From NCBI GenBank assembly GCA_023430365.1, contig JAEZAS010000500.1, forward strand, positions 1 through 12,534: 12,534 bases of DNA. Direction: 5' to 3'. Below, piece by piece: positions 1 to 6,369 of this stretch; positions within the stretch are counted from its first letter, which is position 1, and each line of letters starts with the position of its first letter. Made by a program: the position numbers and the translations under genes. The stretch comes from Planctomycetota bacterium. GTDB taxonomy: Bacteria > Planctomycetota > Planctomycetia > Pirellulales > Pirellulaceae. A model generated the notes under the pieces. It did not search any database and had not been told where the DNA came from. It saw only the letters and a program-made list of their open reading frames with translations.

Positions 1-2
1 CG

Positions 3-752
3 AAAGAATCGTTCATGCGTCAGGCGGCCGCTCGTGGGTTGTTCGAACTCCACGCTCCGCCGGAAGTCGTCCGCCCGCTGCTCGGCAAACTGCTGAAGGA
101 CAACGATCCGGAAGTGGTGGCCGAAGTGGTCGACGCGCTCGCCTCGCTCGGCGCCAAGGCGGTGCCGGCCGCCGTGGAAGGTCTGAAGAACTCGGACATT
201 CCGCAAATCGCCGCCCGAGTGCTCGGCAAGATCGGCCCCGACGCCCAGCAGGCCGTTCCCGCCCTCGCCGAAGCGCTGAGCAGCGAGAACGCCGACCTGC
301 GGCAGGAAGCGGCTTTTGCCCTGGCTCGCATCGGCAAGAATTCGGCTGCCGCGACGCCCGCCCTGGCGAAGGCCGTGGGCAGCGACGACCGTGAAACGTC
401 CCTCGCCGCGATGTACGCCCTCGGCAGCATCGGCCCCGACGCCAAACAGGCTGCTCCGGAGCTGAAAAAGCACCTGACCGACGAAGACAACGTCGCGCAG
501 ATCACGGCCGCCTGGGCGCTCGTGGAGATTCAGCCGGAAGACAAGGCCACCACCGACGCCGCGCTGCCGCTGCTCGTGAAGGCCCTGAGCCACGAACGGG
601 AATTCGTCCGCCTGCACGCCGCCGACGCCCTGGGCCACCTCGGCCCCGACGCGAAGTCGGCTGCCCCGGCCCTGCAAGGCGCTCTCAAGGACGCCAGCCC
701 AGCCGTTCGCGCCGCCGCCACGTCCGCCCTGGGAAAGTTGAACGGCGAGTAA
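3..752 (+). CDS. HEAT-repeat protein, 5' end missing
   Basis: The reading frame is open from the first bases of the window, so the ATG at 15 is probably internal and the gene begins upstream. The visible protein of about 249 residues is built almost entirely of tandem HEAT (PBS-lyase-like) repeats of about 36-38 residues. Each is a helix pair with recurring LG.(I/L)GPDA turns (for example KIGPDAQQAVPAL, SIGPDAKQAAPEL and HLGPDAKSAAPAL) and an R.(A/E)A(A/T).AL helix. Such solenoids are protein-interaction scaffolds. No catalytic domain, membrane segment or signal peptide is visible in the part present. The stop is TAA at 750-752, and the gene converges on glycyl-tRNA synthetase. HEAT proteins are numerous in planctomycetes, and the partner or pathway cannot be deduced. 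The missing N-terminus could carry another domain, such as a secretion signal or a cytochrome or kinase domain. Family assignment is secure; function is unknown. Confidence 0.85.
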   Translation, partial: KESFMRQAAARGLFELHAPPEVVRPLLGKLLKDNDPEVVAEVVDALASLGAKAVPAAVEGLKNSDIPQIAARVLGKIGPDAQQAVPALAEALSSENADLRQEAAFALARIGKNSAAATPALAKAVGSDDRETSLAAMYALGSIGPDAKQAAPELKKHLTDEDNVAQITAAWALVEIQPEDKATTDAALPLLVKALSHEREFVRLHAADALGHLGPDAKSAAPALQGALKDASPAVRAAATSALGKLNGE

Positions 753-767
753 GCGACGGCCGGCATC

Positions 768-917
768 TGTAGGGAACGCCCGCTGTGGCGTTCCCGCCTC
801 GTTCCCACGCTCCGCGTGGGAACGCACGCACCGACGCTCTGCGTAGTGTGTCTCTCCAACGTCGCACACAGGACGCAGAGCGTCCGATGCGGCGTTACGA
901 CGCGGAGCGTCGTAACG
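768..917 (-). repeat. Composite palindromic repeat, copy A (four main hairpins plus a terminal hairpin)
   Basis: This fills the convergent gap between the HEAT gene and glycyl-tRNA synthetase. Perfect stems seen: 772-780/787-795 (9 bp), 800-810/814-824 (11 bp, 3-nt loop), 833-844/873-884 (12 bp, 28-nt loop) and 893-903/907-917 (11 bp, 3-nt loop). Read on the minus strand, the core 917-800 has the same order of parts as the plus-strand element at 9077-9196, including the 19-nt identity GACGCTCTGCGTCCTGTGT. The hairpin tips all have the form ACGC-TCY-GCGT, oriented forward, forward, reverse, reverse. On the minus strand the element ends in GGCGTTCCCTACA (780-768), which recurs at 11251-11263. 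It behaves like a REP/BIME-type mosaic repeat. Any role in termination or RNA stability is inference. Confidence 0.85.
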
Positions 918-930
918 AGAGACAACTATC

Positions 931-954
931 AGCTGAGCTGAACTTAGCTCAGCT
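931..954 (-). terminator. Hairpin spanning the glycyl-tRNA synthetase stop codon
   Basis: A perfect 9-bp inverted repeat (AGCTGAGCT at 931-939, AGCTCAGCT at 946-954) has a 6-nt loop that contains part of the stop codon (944-946). One arm encodes the last residues of the synthetase. No T-run follows on the minus strand, so this is not a canonical intrinsic terminator. It may act with the adjacent composite repeat as a 3' end structure. The hairpin is certain as sequence; its role is tentative. Confidence 0.4.
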
Positions 955-2557
955 TCTGCGCCAATTCCTCCGGCACAGCCTCCGCCTTCACGCGCCACTG
1001 CTCGAGCGTATCGCGGTCGCGGATCGTCACGGTGCCGTCGGTCATCGTCTGGCCATCGACGGTGATACAGTACGGCGTGCCCGCTTCGTCCTGGCGGCGG
1101 TAGCGGCGGCCGACGGCGCCCTTCTCGTCGTAGAAGACGTTCCAGCGCTTCTTGAGCGCCCGATAGATCTCCTGCGCCTTCTCCGGCATGCCGTCCTTCT
1201 TGACGAGCGGGAACACGGCGGCCTTGATCGGAGCAATGCGGGGATGGAACCGCATGACCACGCGGGTCTGCATCTGGCCGTTCTCGTCGGGAGCCTGATC
1301 TTCGTGATAGGCCTCGCAGAGGAACGCCAGCGTGCCGCGATCCGCGCCTGCCGACGGCTCGATCACGTGCGGCGTATACCGCTCGTTCGAGATGTCGTCG
1401 CGATAGGTCAGGTCCTTGCCGCTGCCGCGCCACTTTGGCTTGCCGTCGGGGCCCACTTCGACCTTCAGCTGAGGTTTGCTGTTGGGATCGAGCTTGCCTT
1501 CCATGTGGCTCCGCAGGTCGAAATCGCCGCGGTGGGCAATTCCCTCGAGCTCGCCGAACTCGCCCGCCGGCAGGAACGGGAACGCGTACTCGATGTCGGC
1601 GGTGCCGGTCGAATAGTGGCTCAGTTCGTCGGCATGATGCTCGCGAAGTTGCAGCCGTTCGCTCGACAGCCCCAGGTCGGTGTACCACTTCATGCGCCGG
1701 TCGCGCCAGTATTCGTACCACTTGCGCGAGCTGTCGGGATGGCAGAAGAACTCGATTTCCATCTGCTCGAACTCACGCGAACGGAACGTAAAGTTCTTCG
1801 GCGTGATTTCGTTGCGGAAGCTCTTGCCAACCTGGGCAATTCCGAACGGCACCCGCACGCGCGTGCTATCCAGCACGTTCTTAAAATTCACGAAGATGCC
1901 CTGCGCCGTTTCGGGCCGCAGGTAGGCGGTGTCTTCTTCGCCGCCGAGTGCGCCGATCGTCGTCTTGAACATCAAGTTGAAGTCGCGCGGCTCGGTCAGC
2001 GTGCCAAGTTCCTTGGCGTCAGGCGACAGCACGCGGGAAAAGTCCGTTCCGAGCGTCGGCAACGCGACAAATTCGCTCTGCCACTGCAACTGCTCCGCGT
2101 CCTTGGCCCGCAGCTTGAAGAACTTCAGCGCTCGGCTGAGCACGTCGTCCTGTTCCTTGTCCGCTTCGACCGCAGTCGCGACGAAGATCTTTTCCGACTT
2201 GTACTCGACCCAGCGGCCGCGAATCTGGTCGTAGCGATAGCGCTTCTTCGACTCCTTGCAGTCGACCTTTTTATCGACGAACAAGTCGTAGTGTCCCGAC
2301 ACCTTCCACACCTGGGGGTGCATGATGATCGAGCAATCGAGCCCGACCATTTCGTAGGCTTCCGGGGCGCCTTCCGGAACCGCCAGTTCGTCATGGCCGC
2401 TAACCATGTCCCGCCACCAGGCATCCTTGATATTCCGCTTCAGTTCCACGCCGAGCGGACCGTAGTCCCAGAAGCCGTTCAGGCCGCCGTAGATTTCGCT
2501 CGACTGAAAAAGAAAGCCTCGCCGCTTGCACAGCGAGACCAGTTTGTCCATGTCCAT
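944..2557 (-). CDS. glyS: Glycyl-tRNA synthetase, single-chain (homodimeric) class II type
   Basis: Charges tRNA-Gly with glycine using ATP, in the cytoplasm. The 537 residues fit the alpha-2 family shared by many bacteria, archaea and eukaryotes, not the alpha/beta GlyQ+GlyS type. Visible features: the N-terminal region with GGLNGFWDYGPLG (24-36); RPETAQG (214-220), which takes part in substrate binding; class II motif 2 around FRNE...FRSREFEQME (247-267); motif 3 around PSAGADRGTLAF (401-412); and an anticodon-binding domain from about 434, with GRRYRRQDEAGTP (483-495). Where many relatives have a CxxC zinc pair, this protein reads VDCKESKKRYR, so the second cysteine is missing (C100, S103). 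Two in-frame ATGs open the gene (MDMDK). The first is used here, though the second is equally possible. No Shine-Dalgarno is visible; the leader is a 7-nt-periodic tract starting 5 nt upstream. comB lies 108 nt upstream on the same strand. Confidence 0.97.
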   Translation of the reverse strand: MDMDKLVSLCKRRGFLFQSSEIYGGLNGFWDYGPLGVELKRNIKDAWWRDMVSGHDELAVPEGAPEAYEMVGLDCSIIMHPQVWKVSGHYDLFVDKKVDCKESKKRYRYDQIRGRWVEYKSEKIFVATAVEADKEQDDVLSRALKFFKLRAKDAEQLQWQSEFVALPTLGTDFSRVLSPDAKELGTLTEPRDFNLMFKTTIGALGGEEDTAYLRPETAQGIFVNFKNVLDSTRVRVPFGIAQVGKSFRNEITPKNFTFRSREFEQMEIEFFCHPDSSRKWYEYWRDRRMKWYTDLGLSSERLQLREHHADELSHYSTGTADIEYAFPFLPAGEFGELEGIAHRGDFDLRSHMEGKLDPNSKPQLKVEVGPDGKPKWRGSGKDLTYRDDISNERYTPHVIEPSAGADRGTLAFLCEAYHEDQAPDENGQMQTRVVMRFHPRIAPIKAAVFPLVKKDGMPEKAQEIYRALKKRWNVFYDEKGAVGRRYRRQDEAGTPYCITVDGQTMTDGTVTIRDRDTLEQWRVKAEAVPEELAQKLS

Positions 2558-2562
2558 GGTTT

Positions 2563-2607
2563 TCAGGGGTCAGGGGTACTGTGAACTGTCGACTGTTAAC
2601 CGAAAAC
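2563..2607. repeat. Heptanucleotide-periodic tract 1 (glyS leader)
   Basis: About six degenerate 7-nt units run without gaps: TCAGGGG, TCAGGGG, TACTGTG, AACTGTC, GACTGTT, AACCGAA. Neighbouring units differ by one to several bases, so the period is clear while the unit drifts along the tract. It begins 5 nt from the glyS start codon and therefore forms the immediate leader, leaving no room for a normal Shine-Dalgarno site. Confidence 0.65.
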
Positions 2608-2616
2608 TTCCGCTCA

Positions 2617-2647
2617 GTCGTAGCAGTTTAGCCTTTAACGCTACGAC
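2617..2647 (-). terminator. Hairpin downstream of comB, in front of glyS
   Basis: A perfect 8-bp inverted repeat (GTCGTAGC at 2617-2624, GCTACGAC at 2640-2647) encloses a 15-nt loop. On the minus strand it lies 18 nt after the comB stop and before the glyS leader. No T-run follows, so it could be a weak terminator, an RNA-stabilising stem or an attenuating element. No T-box or known riboswitch pattern was recognised. Confidence 0.35.
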
Positions 2648-2665
2648 CAGCCATGCCGCCTGCGG

Positions 2666-3454
2666 CTACCGACGACCGCTGCGGCGAATGCTCCAGGCTG
2701 GCAGGTCCAGCTCGGCCACAAGATCAAACTTGTCGAGCTGCGCCGCCAGATCGATGTCGTTCTCCTGGCCGATCTCGATCAGATTGCGCCCGCCGAGGCT
2801 GCGGCGCATCTGACTCGCAAGCAGCGGATGGCCGGTCATCGTGCCCACCGCTGCTCGCCAGGCGTCGCGGGCAATCTCCGCCTGGTCGTTGAGGACTGCG
2901 CTCGGCGCCGCACTCCGGTGTCCCCAGGCGTCGCCGCCCGTGCGGGCGGTGAGCAAGTCTTCAACGATTGCCCCCGCCAGCAGCGTGTCTTCGCGGGTCA
3001 CCTGGCCGTCGGTCCCGGCGCAGACGATATCGATGTGTCTCTCGCGCGACAGTTCCTGGCACAGGGCCGAGAAGTTGACCATCGCCGCCACCAGCACCCG
3101 CTGAGCGCCGCGACAGTGCATCATCGCCCGCGTGCCATTGGTCGTGGTGAACACCACGCGTTTTCCGCCGACGACTTCCGCGCGATACTCGGCAGGCGAA
3201 TTGCCGAGAGCAAATCCCTCGATCCGCAGTCCGCCGCGTTCGCCGCCGAGTACCGAAATCTCCGGATCCTCGGCTGCCAGACGCCGGGCGTCTTCGACCT
3301 CGAGGCAAGGGATCACTTCAATGGCCCCCGACGCCAGCGCGGTCACGATCGTGGTCGTGGCCCGGAGCACATCGATCACGACGGCCGTTCGCCCCGCCAA
3401 GGCCTCCGGAGAGACCAGCGCTGGCAGCAGATGCACATGAACCGTCTCAGGCAC
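2666..3454 (-). CDS. comB: 2-phosphosulfolactate phosphatase family protein (ComB)
   Basis: The family enzyme removes phosphate from 2-phosphosulfolactate to give sulfolactate, a Mg-dependent step of coenzyme M synthesis in methanogens. In bacteria that lack coenzyme M the physiological substrate is uncertain. With the start used here the protein has 262 residues, close to the family norm. Hallmarks, numbered from this start: IDVLRATTTI (27-36), GGERGG (70-75), NSPAEY (85-90), TTTNGTRA (103-110), CAGTDG (145-150) and REDTLLAGA (154-162). The GTG at 3452-3454 is chosen because a GGGAG Shine-Dalgarno lies 8 nt ahead and the protein then begins PETVHVHLLPAL, as relatives do. A GTG 30 nt further upstream would add ten residues and is less likely. 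No comA or comC homologue is in the window. glyS follows 108 nt downstream and may be co-transcribed. Family is secure, role is not. Confidence 0.93.
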   Translation of the reverse strand: MPETVHVHLLPALVSPEALAGRTAVVIDVLRATTTIVTALASGAIEVIPCLEVEDARRLAAEDPEISVLGGERGGLRIEGFALGNSPAEYRAEVVGGKRVVFTTTNGTRAMMHCRGAQRVLVAAMVNFSALCQELSRERHIDIVCAGTDGQVTREDTLLAGAIVEDLLTARTGGDAWGHRSAAPSAVLNDQAEIARDAWRAAVGTMTGHPLLASQMRRSLGGRNLIEIGQENDIDLAAQLDKFDLVAELDLPAWSIRRSGRR

Positions 3455-3462
3455 GTCTCTTG

Positions 3463-3467
3463 CTCCC
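3463..3467 (-). promoter_or_regulatory. Ribosome binding site that decides the comB start
   Basis: On the minus strand GGGAG lies 8 nt before the GTG at 3454, inside the longer alternative frame that would begin at 3484. This supports the shorter start. Confidence 0.6.
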
Positions 3468-3685
3468 AATTTGAACCGCAGCACCCGTCAAGGGCGTACA
3501 GACTACGCGAAGCTCCGAGCCGGAGCGTTCCACCGCCGCGATTTGGCGAGTCCTAACGAAAGGACCGGCTGGACGGAACTTCGTTCACCACCACCGTCAA
3601 AATCGCCGCAACTACGCCGCACGGACCAGAGAGCATCCGGCGGAGACCATTGAAGTCGGCCAAAACCAAGCGACGACGTAAACGG

Positions 3686-3714
3686 TTGTCGCGCCGCATG
3701 ACCCAAATCATAAT
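3686..3714 (+). promoter_or_regulatory. Candidate housekeeping promoter for the SDR gene
   Basis: TTGTCG (3686-3691) and CATAAT (3709-3714) are separated by exactly 17 nt, matching a sigma-70-type promoter at 4/6 and 5/6 positions. Transcription would start near 3721, giving a 5' leader of about 36 nt before the ATG at 3757. A weak AAAGG Shine-Dalgarno lies at 3745-3749. Predicted by eye only. Confidence 0.45.
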
Positions 3715-3756
3715 GCCCGCCGAAAAGACACCCCGCTACGCTCCAAAGGCATCGTA

Positions 3757-4584
3757 ATGGACATCCCACCGCAAATGCAGACCCAACCCGAGAGCGTTCC
3801 CGCCGCTGCAGGCCGCTTCGCCGGCAAAGTGGCTCTCATTACCGGTTCCAGCGACCGCGGCATTGGCGGCGAAACCGCTCTGCGTCTGGCCAGCGAAGGG
3901 GCCGCTGTCGCTCTGATCTCCCGGCGCAAGCCGGAGAAACTGCTCAAGAAGCTCGCCCGGCACAAACAGGGGGTCGTACACACGGTCGGCGACGTCACCC
4001 GCCCCGACGATCTGACCCGAGCCGTCGACGACTGCATGAGCGAGTTCGGCAAGATCGACGTCCTGGTCAACAACGCCGGTATCGAAGTCGCCAGTCCCTT
4101 AGAGACCTTCGACGAGGCTCAGTGGCGGCAATTGCTCGACGTGAACCTGAACGCGACGATCGCCCTCACGCAGAAGGCCCTGCCGCTGATGAGCGAACCG
4201 GGCGGGGTGATTGTGAACGTGGCCTCGGCGCTCGGCCTCGGCGGCTGCGCCAACTTCACCGTCTATAGCGCGAGCAAGGCGGCGCTCGTCGGCTTCACGC
4301 AGTCGCTCGCCTGGGAAGTCGCCCCCCGCGGGATTCGGGTCGTGGCCGTGGCGCCGGGACTTGTCCATACGCCGATGGTCCACAAGCATGCCGCCCAACT
4401 CACCGAGGAAGTCTGGAAACAGATCGAGGCCGCCCATCCCCTAGGCATGGGCCGGCCGCACGATGTGGCGGCGGCGATTGCCTTTTTGGCTTCCGAAGAC
4501 GCCCGCTGGATCACCGGCGTGACGCTGCAGCTCGGCTGGACGTACGCCTACCCGCTGCCAACGCATGCGATGCTGGGCGGCTAG
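3757..4584 (+). CDS. Short-chain dehydrogenase/reductase (SDR family)
   Basis: An NAD(P)-dependent oxidoreductase of the classical SDR type, cytosolic; the substrate cannot be told. The 275-residue protein has a 22-residue N-terminal extension, then a Rossmann fold. Visible: nucleotide-binding turn TGSSDRGIG (29-37), one residue longer than the usual TGxxxGIG; NNAG (105-108); N130 in DVNLNA; catalytic S157, Y170 and K174 (the YxxxK pair); and PG (200-201) after strand six. An arginine pair after the second strand (SRRKPEK, 55-61) hints at NADPH preference, an inference from family rules. The C-terminus ITGVTLQLGWTYAYPLP departs from the common DGG ending. The start is supported by AAAGG 7 nt upstream and the promoter candidate at 3686-3714. 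An in-frame ATG at 3775 is an alternative. It could be an acyl-carrier-protein reductase or a polyol or sugar dehydrogenase; context does not help. Confidence 0.93.
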   Translation: MDIPPQMQTQPESVPAAAGRFAGKVALITGSSDRGIGGETALRLASEGAAVALISRRKPEKLLKKLARHKQGVVHTVGDVTRPDDLTRAVDDCMSEFGKIDVLVNNAGIEVASPLETFDEAQWRQLLDVNLNATIALTQKALPLMSEPGGVIVNVASALGLGGCANFTVYSASKAALVGFTQSLAWEVAPRGIRVVAVAPGLVHTPMVHKHAAQLTEEVWKQIEAAHPLGMGRPHDVAAAIAFLASEDARWITGVTLQLGWTYAYPLPTHAMLGG

Positions 4585-4625
4585 GGCAGCGGTCAGGAGT
4601 CGGGGGACAGGAATCAGGAGTCAGC
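4585..4625. repeat. Heptanucleotide-periodic tract 2 (directly after the SDR stop)
   Basis: Starting immediately at the SDR stop codon, about six 7-nt units follow each other: GGGCAGC (its first base is the last of the stop), GGTCAGG, AGTCGGG, GGACAGG, AATCAGG, AGTCAGC. The unit drifts but the 7-nt register is kept. It occupies part of the convergent gap before the small unknown gene. Confidence 0.65.
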
Positions 4626-4629
4626 TTGG

Positions 4630-4708
4630 GTCGGTGCGACTTCCCTCAAGGGAGGCGTAGCCGACCTTGCTCCCCTCTCCCTCTGGGAGAGGGTCAGGGT
4701 GAGGGAGG
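4630..4708. repeat. Two palindromic elements in the convergent gap SDR / small unknown gene
   Basis: The first element has outer arms GTCGG (4630-4634) and CCGAC (4661-4665) concentric with an inner palindrome TCCCT/AGGGA (4642-4646/4649-4653). The second is a 9-bp perfect stem, CCCTCTCCC (4673-4681) with GGGAGAGGG (4685-4693) and a 3-nt loop, followed by TCAGGGTGAGGG. The second motif resembles a dispersed intergenic element I recall from many bacterial genomes; this is memory, not a search. Either hairpin may end transcription from the SDR side or from the opposite gene. No T-runs are present. Confidence 0.6.
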
Positions 4709-4746
4709 CCCGCCCCGCACGAGCAGCCACTACGCTCCCAGCCCCA

Positions 4747-5034
4747 TCAGCCAAAGTAACTGCTACCCGTCAGGTCGCGATACTTCTCGACCAGGCGTCG
4801 CCCTTCTTCAACCGCCGAATCGGGGTCGGTGTGATAGCGCATCAGCGACATGGCGAACGAGATAAGTCCCTCGGCTCGCTCTTGAAAGGTGGTATCCTCG
4901 GGCAAAATGTCGGCCCTAACGGCATCGAACGCCAACAGCCGAATCTTCTGCACCACCTCAGGGCGCGGTGACATCAAGAAAATCCCCTCACGGTCAATCG
5001 TCTCAGCCCAACCTGCCTCGGCATTCCCAAACAT
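4747..5034 (-). CDS. Small unknown protein (95 aa)
   Basis: Not recognised. The 95-residue product has ordinary protein composition and a likely mostly helical fold: PRPEVVQKIRLLAFDAVRADI, TTFQERAEGLISFAMSLMRYH and DSAVEEGRRLVEKYRDLTG (about residues 23-90) look like three amphipathic helices. There is no signal peptide, membrane segment or metal motif. Evidence that it is real: an acceptable GGAG 8 nt before the ATG, a TATACT -10-like box 25 nt upstream (5060-5065), and the absence of the Arg/Ser/Gly-rich bias of shadow frames. A second ATG at residue 21 also has an AGGGG 9 nt upstream, so the real protein may have 75 residues. It converges on the SDR gene and lies downstream of the hydrolase on the same strand, separated by a large repeat composite. 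Confidence 0.65.
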   Translation of the reverse strand: MFGNAEAGWAETIDREGIFLMSPRPEVVQKIRLLAFDAVRADILPEDTTFQERAEGLISFAMSLMRYHTDPDSAVEEGRRLVEKYRDLTGSSYFG

Positions 5035-5059
5035 CGCCGCTGCTCCGGAGCAAGCTTCG

Positions 5060-5065
5060 AGTATA
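5060..5065 (-). promoter_or_regulatory. Candidate -10 box for the small unknown gene
   Basis: TATACT on the minus strand matches the sigma-70 -10 consensus at 5/6 positions and would start transcription about 19 nt before the ATG at 5034. No convincing -35 hexamer is found at 16-18 nt spacing. A perfect palindrome GCTCCGGAGC lies between it and the start. Weak prediction. Confidence 0.35.
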
Positions 5066-5224
5066 GCGGAGAAAATCGGACCCGAAACTCTAAATCGGGC
5101 GAAGGCAGCGACCGATTCTCACCACGCCCGCCGGGCGAGTCCAAGCCGAAAGACGCTTGGCTATCTGGTACAGACCGCTAGCGACAGAATTGCAAGCAAG
5201 GGTGAGTCCAGGCGGGTCACGTCA
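5066..5224. other. Intergenic stretch without recognised features
   Basis: Left part of the nearly 400-nt gap between the small unknown gene and the hydrolase. No frame here looks like a protein and no strong palindrome stands out. It may carry the -35 region of the small gene. Confidence 0.4.
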
Positions 5225-5420
5225 GCCACGAAGTGGCGAAATTCCCTAGCCGTGGTGCGTAAGCCCACGGTTAGCAGCGGGTGGTCACAAGCGTAAGCCC
5301 TTAAAGGGCGACATAGAAACGCGCGAGAGCGAATACCGCCCTTTCAGGGTTCACCGAGTCTTTGCAACCTCCGCTCCGTGGGTTCACACCCACGGCTAAA
5401 CAATGCCGCCGCTTCGCGGC
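5225..5420. repeat. Mirror-symmetric composite of five palindromes
   Basis: Ends 8 nt before the hydrolase stop codon. Units: GCCAC-GAA-GTGGC (5225-5237); 5246-5255/5265-5274 (10 bp with one G-T pair); long-loop repeat 5298-5310/5337-5349 (12 of 13 bp); CCGTGGGT/ACCCACGG (5376-5383/5388-5395, 4-nt loop); GCCGC-TTC-GCGGC (5408-5420). Units 1 and 5 are inverted versions of one motif (GAA against TTC tip), and units 2 and 4 share TAGCCGTGG in inverted orientation. Centres lie at 5231, 5260, 5323.5, 5385.5 and 5414, i.e. 92.5/90.5 and 63.5/62 nt either side of the middle. The whole element is thus a nested palindrome, different in sequence from those at 768-917 and 9077-9196. Function unknown. 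Confidence 0.75.
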
Positions 5421-5428
5421 TCAAGACA

Positions 5429-6214
5429 CTACGCCCTTAAGAACCTCGTGACCCGCTCCACAAACTCCTCCGGCTGTTCGAACGGCGGCATGTGGCCGCA
5501 GTTTTCGATGATTTCGAGCTTCGCCCCGGGAATGTGCTCGGCGAAGAACTCGCCGTGGGCCAGGGGAATCAGCTTGTCGTGCCGGCCCCAGAGGACCAGG
5601 GTCGGGCATTCGACGCGGCGAAGGTGCTTGGGCAGCTTGGGGTTATGCAGGTACGGGTTCCAGCCGACGCGGGCGGTCGCCTCGCTCGCGCGGAGCCAGT
5701 TCAGGATACGAGCGTCGTCGAGCGACTTGGGAATTGCCAGGTCGACACCCGGGCTCTTCTGGTCGTAAAAGCAGAGGCGGCGGATTTCGTCCAGGTCGTC
5801 GGTGAATAGCTCCGCCATCGGCGATCCGGGAACGTGCAGCCCTGCCGCGTTCACCAGAACCAGCTTCTGCACCAGTTCGGGCCGGAGGATGGCCAGTTCC
5901 ACCCCCGTCCAGGCCCCGAGCGACAGGCCGACGACCGGTACCGGCCCAAGCTTGAGTTCGGCAAGCAGGTCGACATAGTGCCAGGCGAAGTCGGTCACTT
6001 CGCGCATCTCCTCGAGCCCCGTCGACGCCGCGAAGCCCGGGTGGGCGGGCACGTAGACCGTAAAATGCCGGGCCAGCAGGTCATGAAACGGCATCCACTC
6101 CGTCTCGCCAGCGGCGCTGTGCAGGTAGAGCAGGGGAGGGCCGTCCCCGCCACGAGTCAATTGGATGCGTCGGCCGGCGACAGGGATGGTCTCGGAGATC
6201 GGTTTCGACGTCAT
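5429..6214 (-). CDS. Alpha/beta-fold hydrolase
   Basis: A 261-residue soluble serine hydrolase of the alpha/beta superfamily, at its usual length. The catalytic triad is readable: nucleophile elbow GLSLG with S98, acid D213 in GRHDKLIP, and H241 in CGHMPPFEQPEEF. The oxyanion-hole region is YLHSAAG (30-36). A cap region lies between about 125 and 195. There is no signal peptide. Such proteins cleave esters or C-C bonds or act as epoxide hydrolases; the residues do not decide between them. The luciferase-like monooxygenase gene lies upstream on the same strand with 188 nt between, and the two plausibly act in sequence on one substrate (oxygenation, then hydrolysis); this is inference. The ATG at 6214 has no Shine-Dalgarno, and the leader includes a short 7-nt-periodic tract. 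The gene ends beside the five-palindrome composite. Confidence 0.93.
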   Translation of the reverse strand: MTSKPISETIPVAGRRIQLTRGGDGPPLLYLHSAAGETEWMPFHDLLARHFTVYVPAHPGFAASTGLEEMREVTDFAWHYVDLLAELKLGPVPVVGLSLGAWTGVELAILRPELVQKLVLVNAAGLHVPGSPMAELFTDDLDEIRRLCFYDQKSPGVDLAIPKSLDDARILNWLRASEATARVGWNPYLHNPKLPKHLRRVECPTLVLWGRHDKLIPLAHGEFFAEHIPGAKLEIIENCGHMPPFEQPEEFVERVTRFLRA

Positions 6215-6228
6215 TGCAGATCTAGGAG

Positions 6229-6249
6229 TTCGAATTTCAGATTTGAAAG
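6229..6249. repeat. Heptanucleotide-periodic tract 3 (hydrolase leader, short)
   Basis: Three 7-nt units, TTCGAAT, TTCAGAT and TTGAAAG, start 14 nt from the hydrolase start codon. It is shorter than the other tracts and could be chance on its own. It is reported because position and period match those before glyS and flhB. Confidence 0.4.
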
Positions 6250-6291
6250 CCGGCGTTCCCGGCGCTGGTTAAACAGTTCAGCGTGCAGCCC

Positions 6292-6369
6292 AAGGGGTCG
6301 GGATCATTTTTCGGCCAACCCGTTTTCAACGAGTGAGCGGTGCGACCGAAAAAATGATCCCGACCCCTT
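6292..6369. repeat. Long near-perfect inverted repeat between monooxygenase and hydrolase genes
   Basis: Left arm 6292-6314 and right arm 6346-6369 are complementary over 23 of 24 positions; the only difference is five T against six A. The arms begin with AAGGGGTCGGGATCATTTTT on each strand, and the 31-nt spacer shows no strong structure. The length and perfection exceed an ordinary terminator and suggest terminal repeats of a tiny non-autonomous element, or a dispersed repeat. GCGTTCCCTACA follows at 6371-6382, the same 12 nt that close the composite repeats at 768-780 and 11252-11263. In the transcript from the upstream gene it would fold strongly and may separate the expression of the two genes. 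Confidence 0.8.

Larger units (their letters stand above)
3455..3756. other. Divergent intergenic region between comB and the SDR gene
   Basis: Roughly 300 nt without a convincing gene. It should hold promoters for both directions. Only the SDR-side promoter candidate (3686-3714) could be picked out; no good -10/-35 pair was found for comB. None of the repeat families of this window (composite palindromes, heptad tracts, long inverted repeat) was seen here. Short frames crossing it have no recognisable protein character. Confidence 0.6.

Noticed and set aside
768..917. Insertion sequence or transposon remnant with coding capacity
   Set aside because: No transposase-like reading frame and no obvious target-site duplication could be seen next to any of the repeat composites; they are non-coding repeats.
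530..925. Minus-strand frame running through the composite repeat
   Set aside because: Its N-terminal half is translated repeat (RSVGTRRERHSGRS-like) and the rest is antisense to the HEAT gene.
785..2584. Long 599-codon open frame on the plus strand opposite glyS
   Set aside because: It lies antisense to a full-length glycyl-tRNA synthetase with all family motifs. The product is rich in Arg, His, Ala, Leu and Val, as expected for the reverse frame of a GC-rich gene, and its start lies inside the composite repeat.
2558..2665. T-box or other riboswitch in front of glycyl-tRNA synthetase
   Set aside because: The leader is only 108 nt and is explained by an 8-bp hairpin and a heptad tract. No T-box core motif or specifier loop was seen, and T-boxes are not expected in this type of organism.
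5225..5420. CRISPR array or tRNA cluster suspected from regularly spaced palindromes
   Set aside because: The units are not direct repeats of one sequence, spacers are not of equal length, and no cloverleaf with T-loop or anticodon arms can be drawn.
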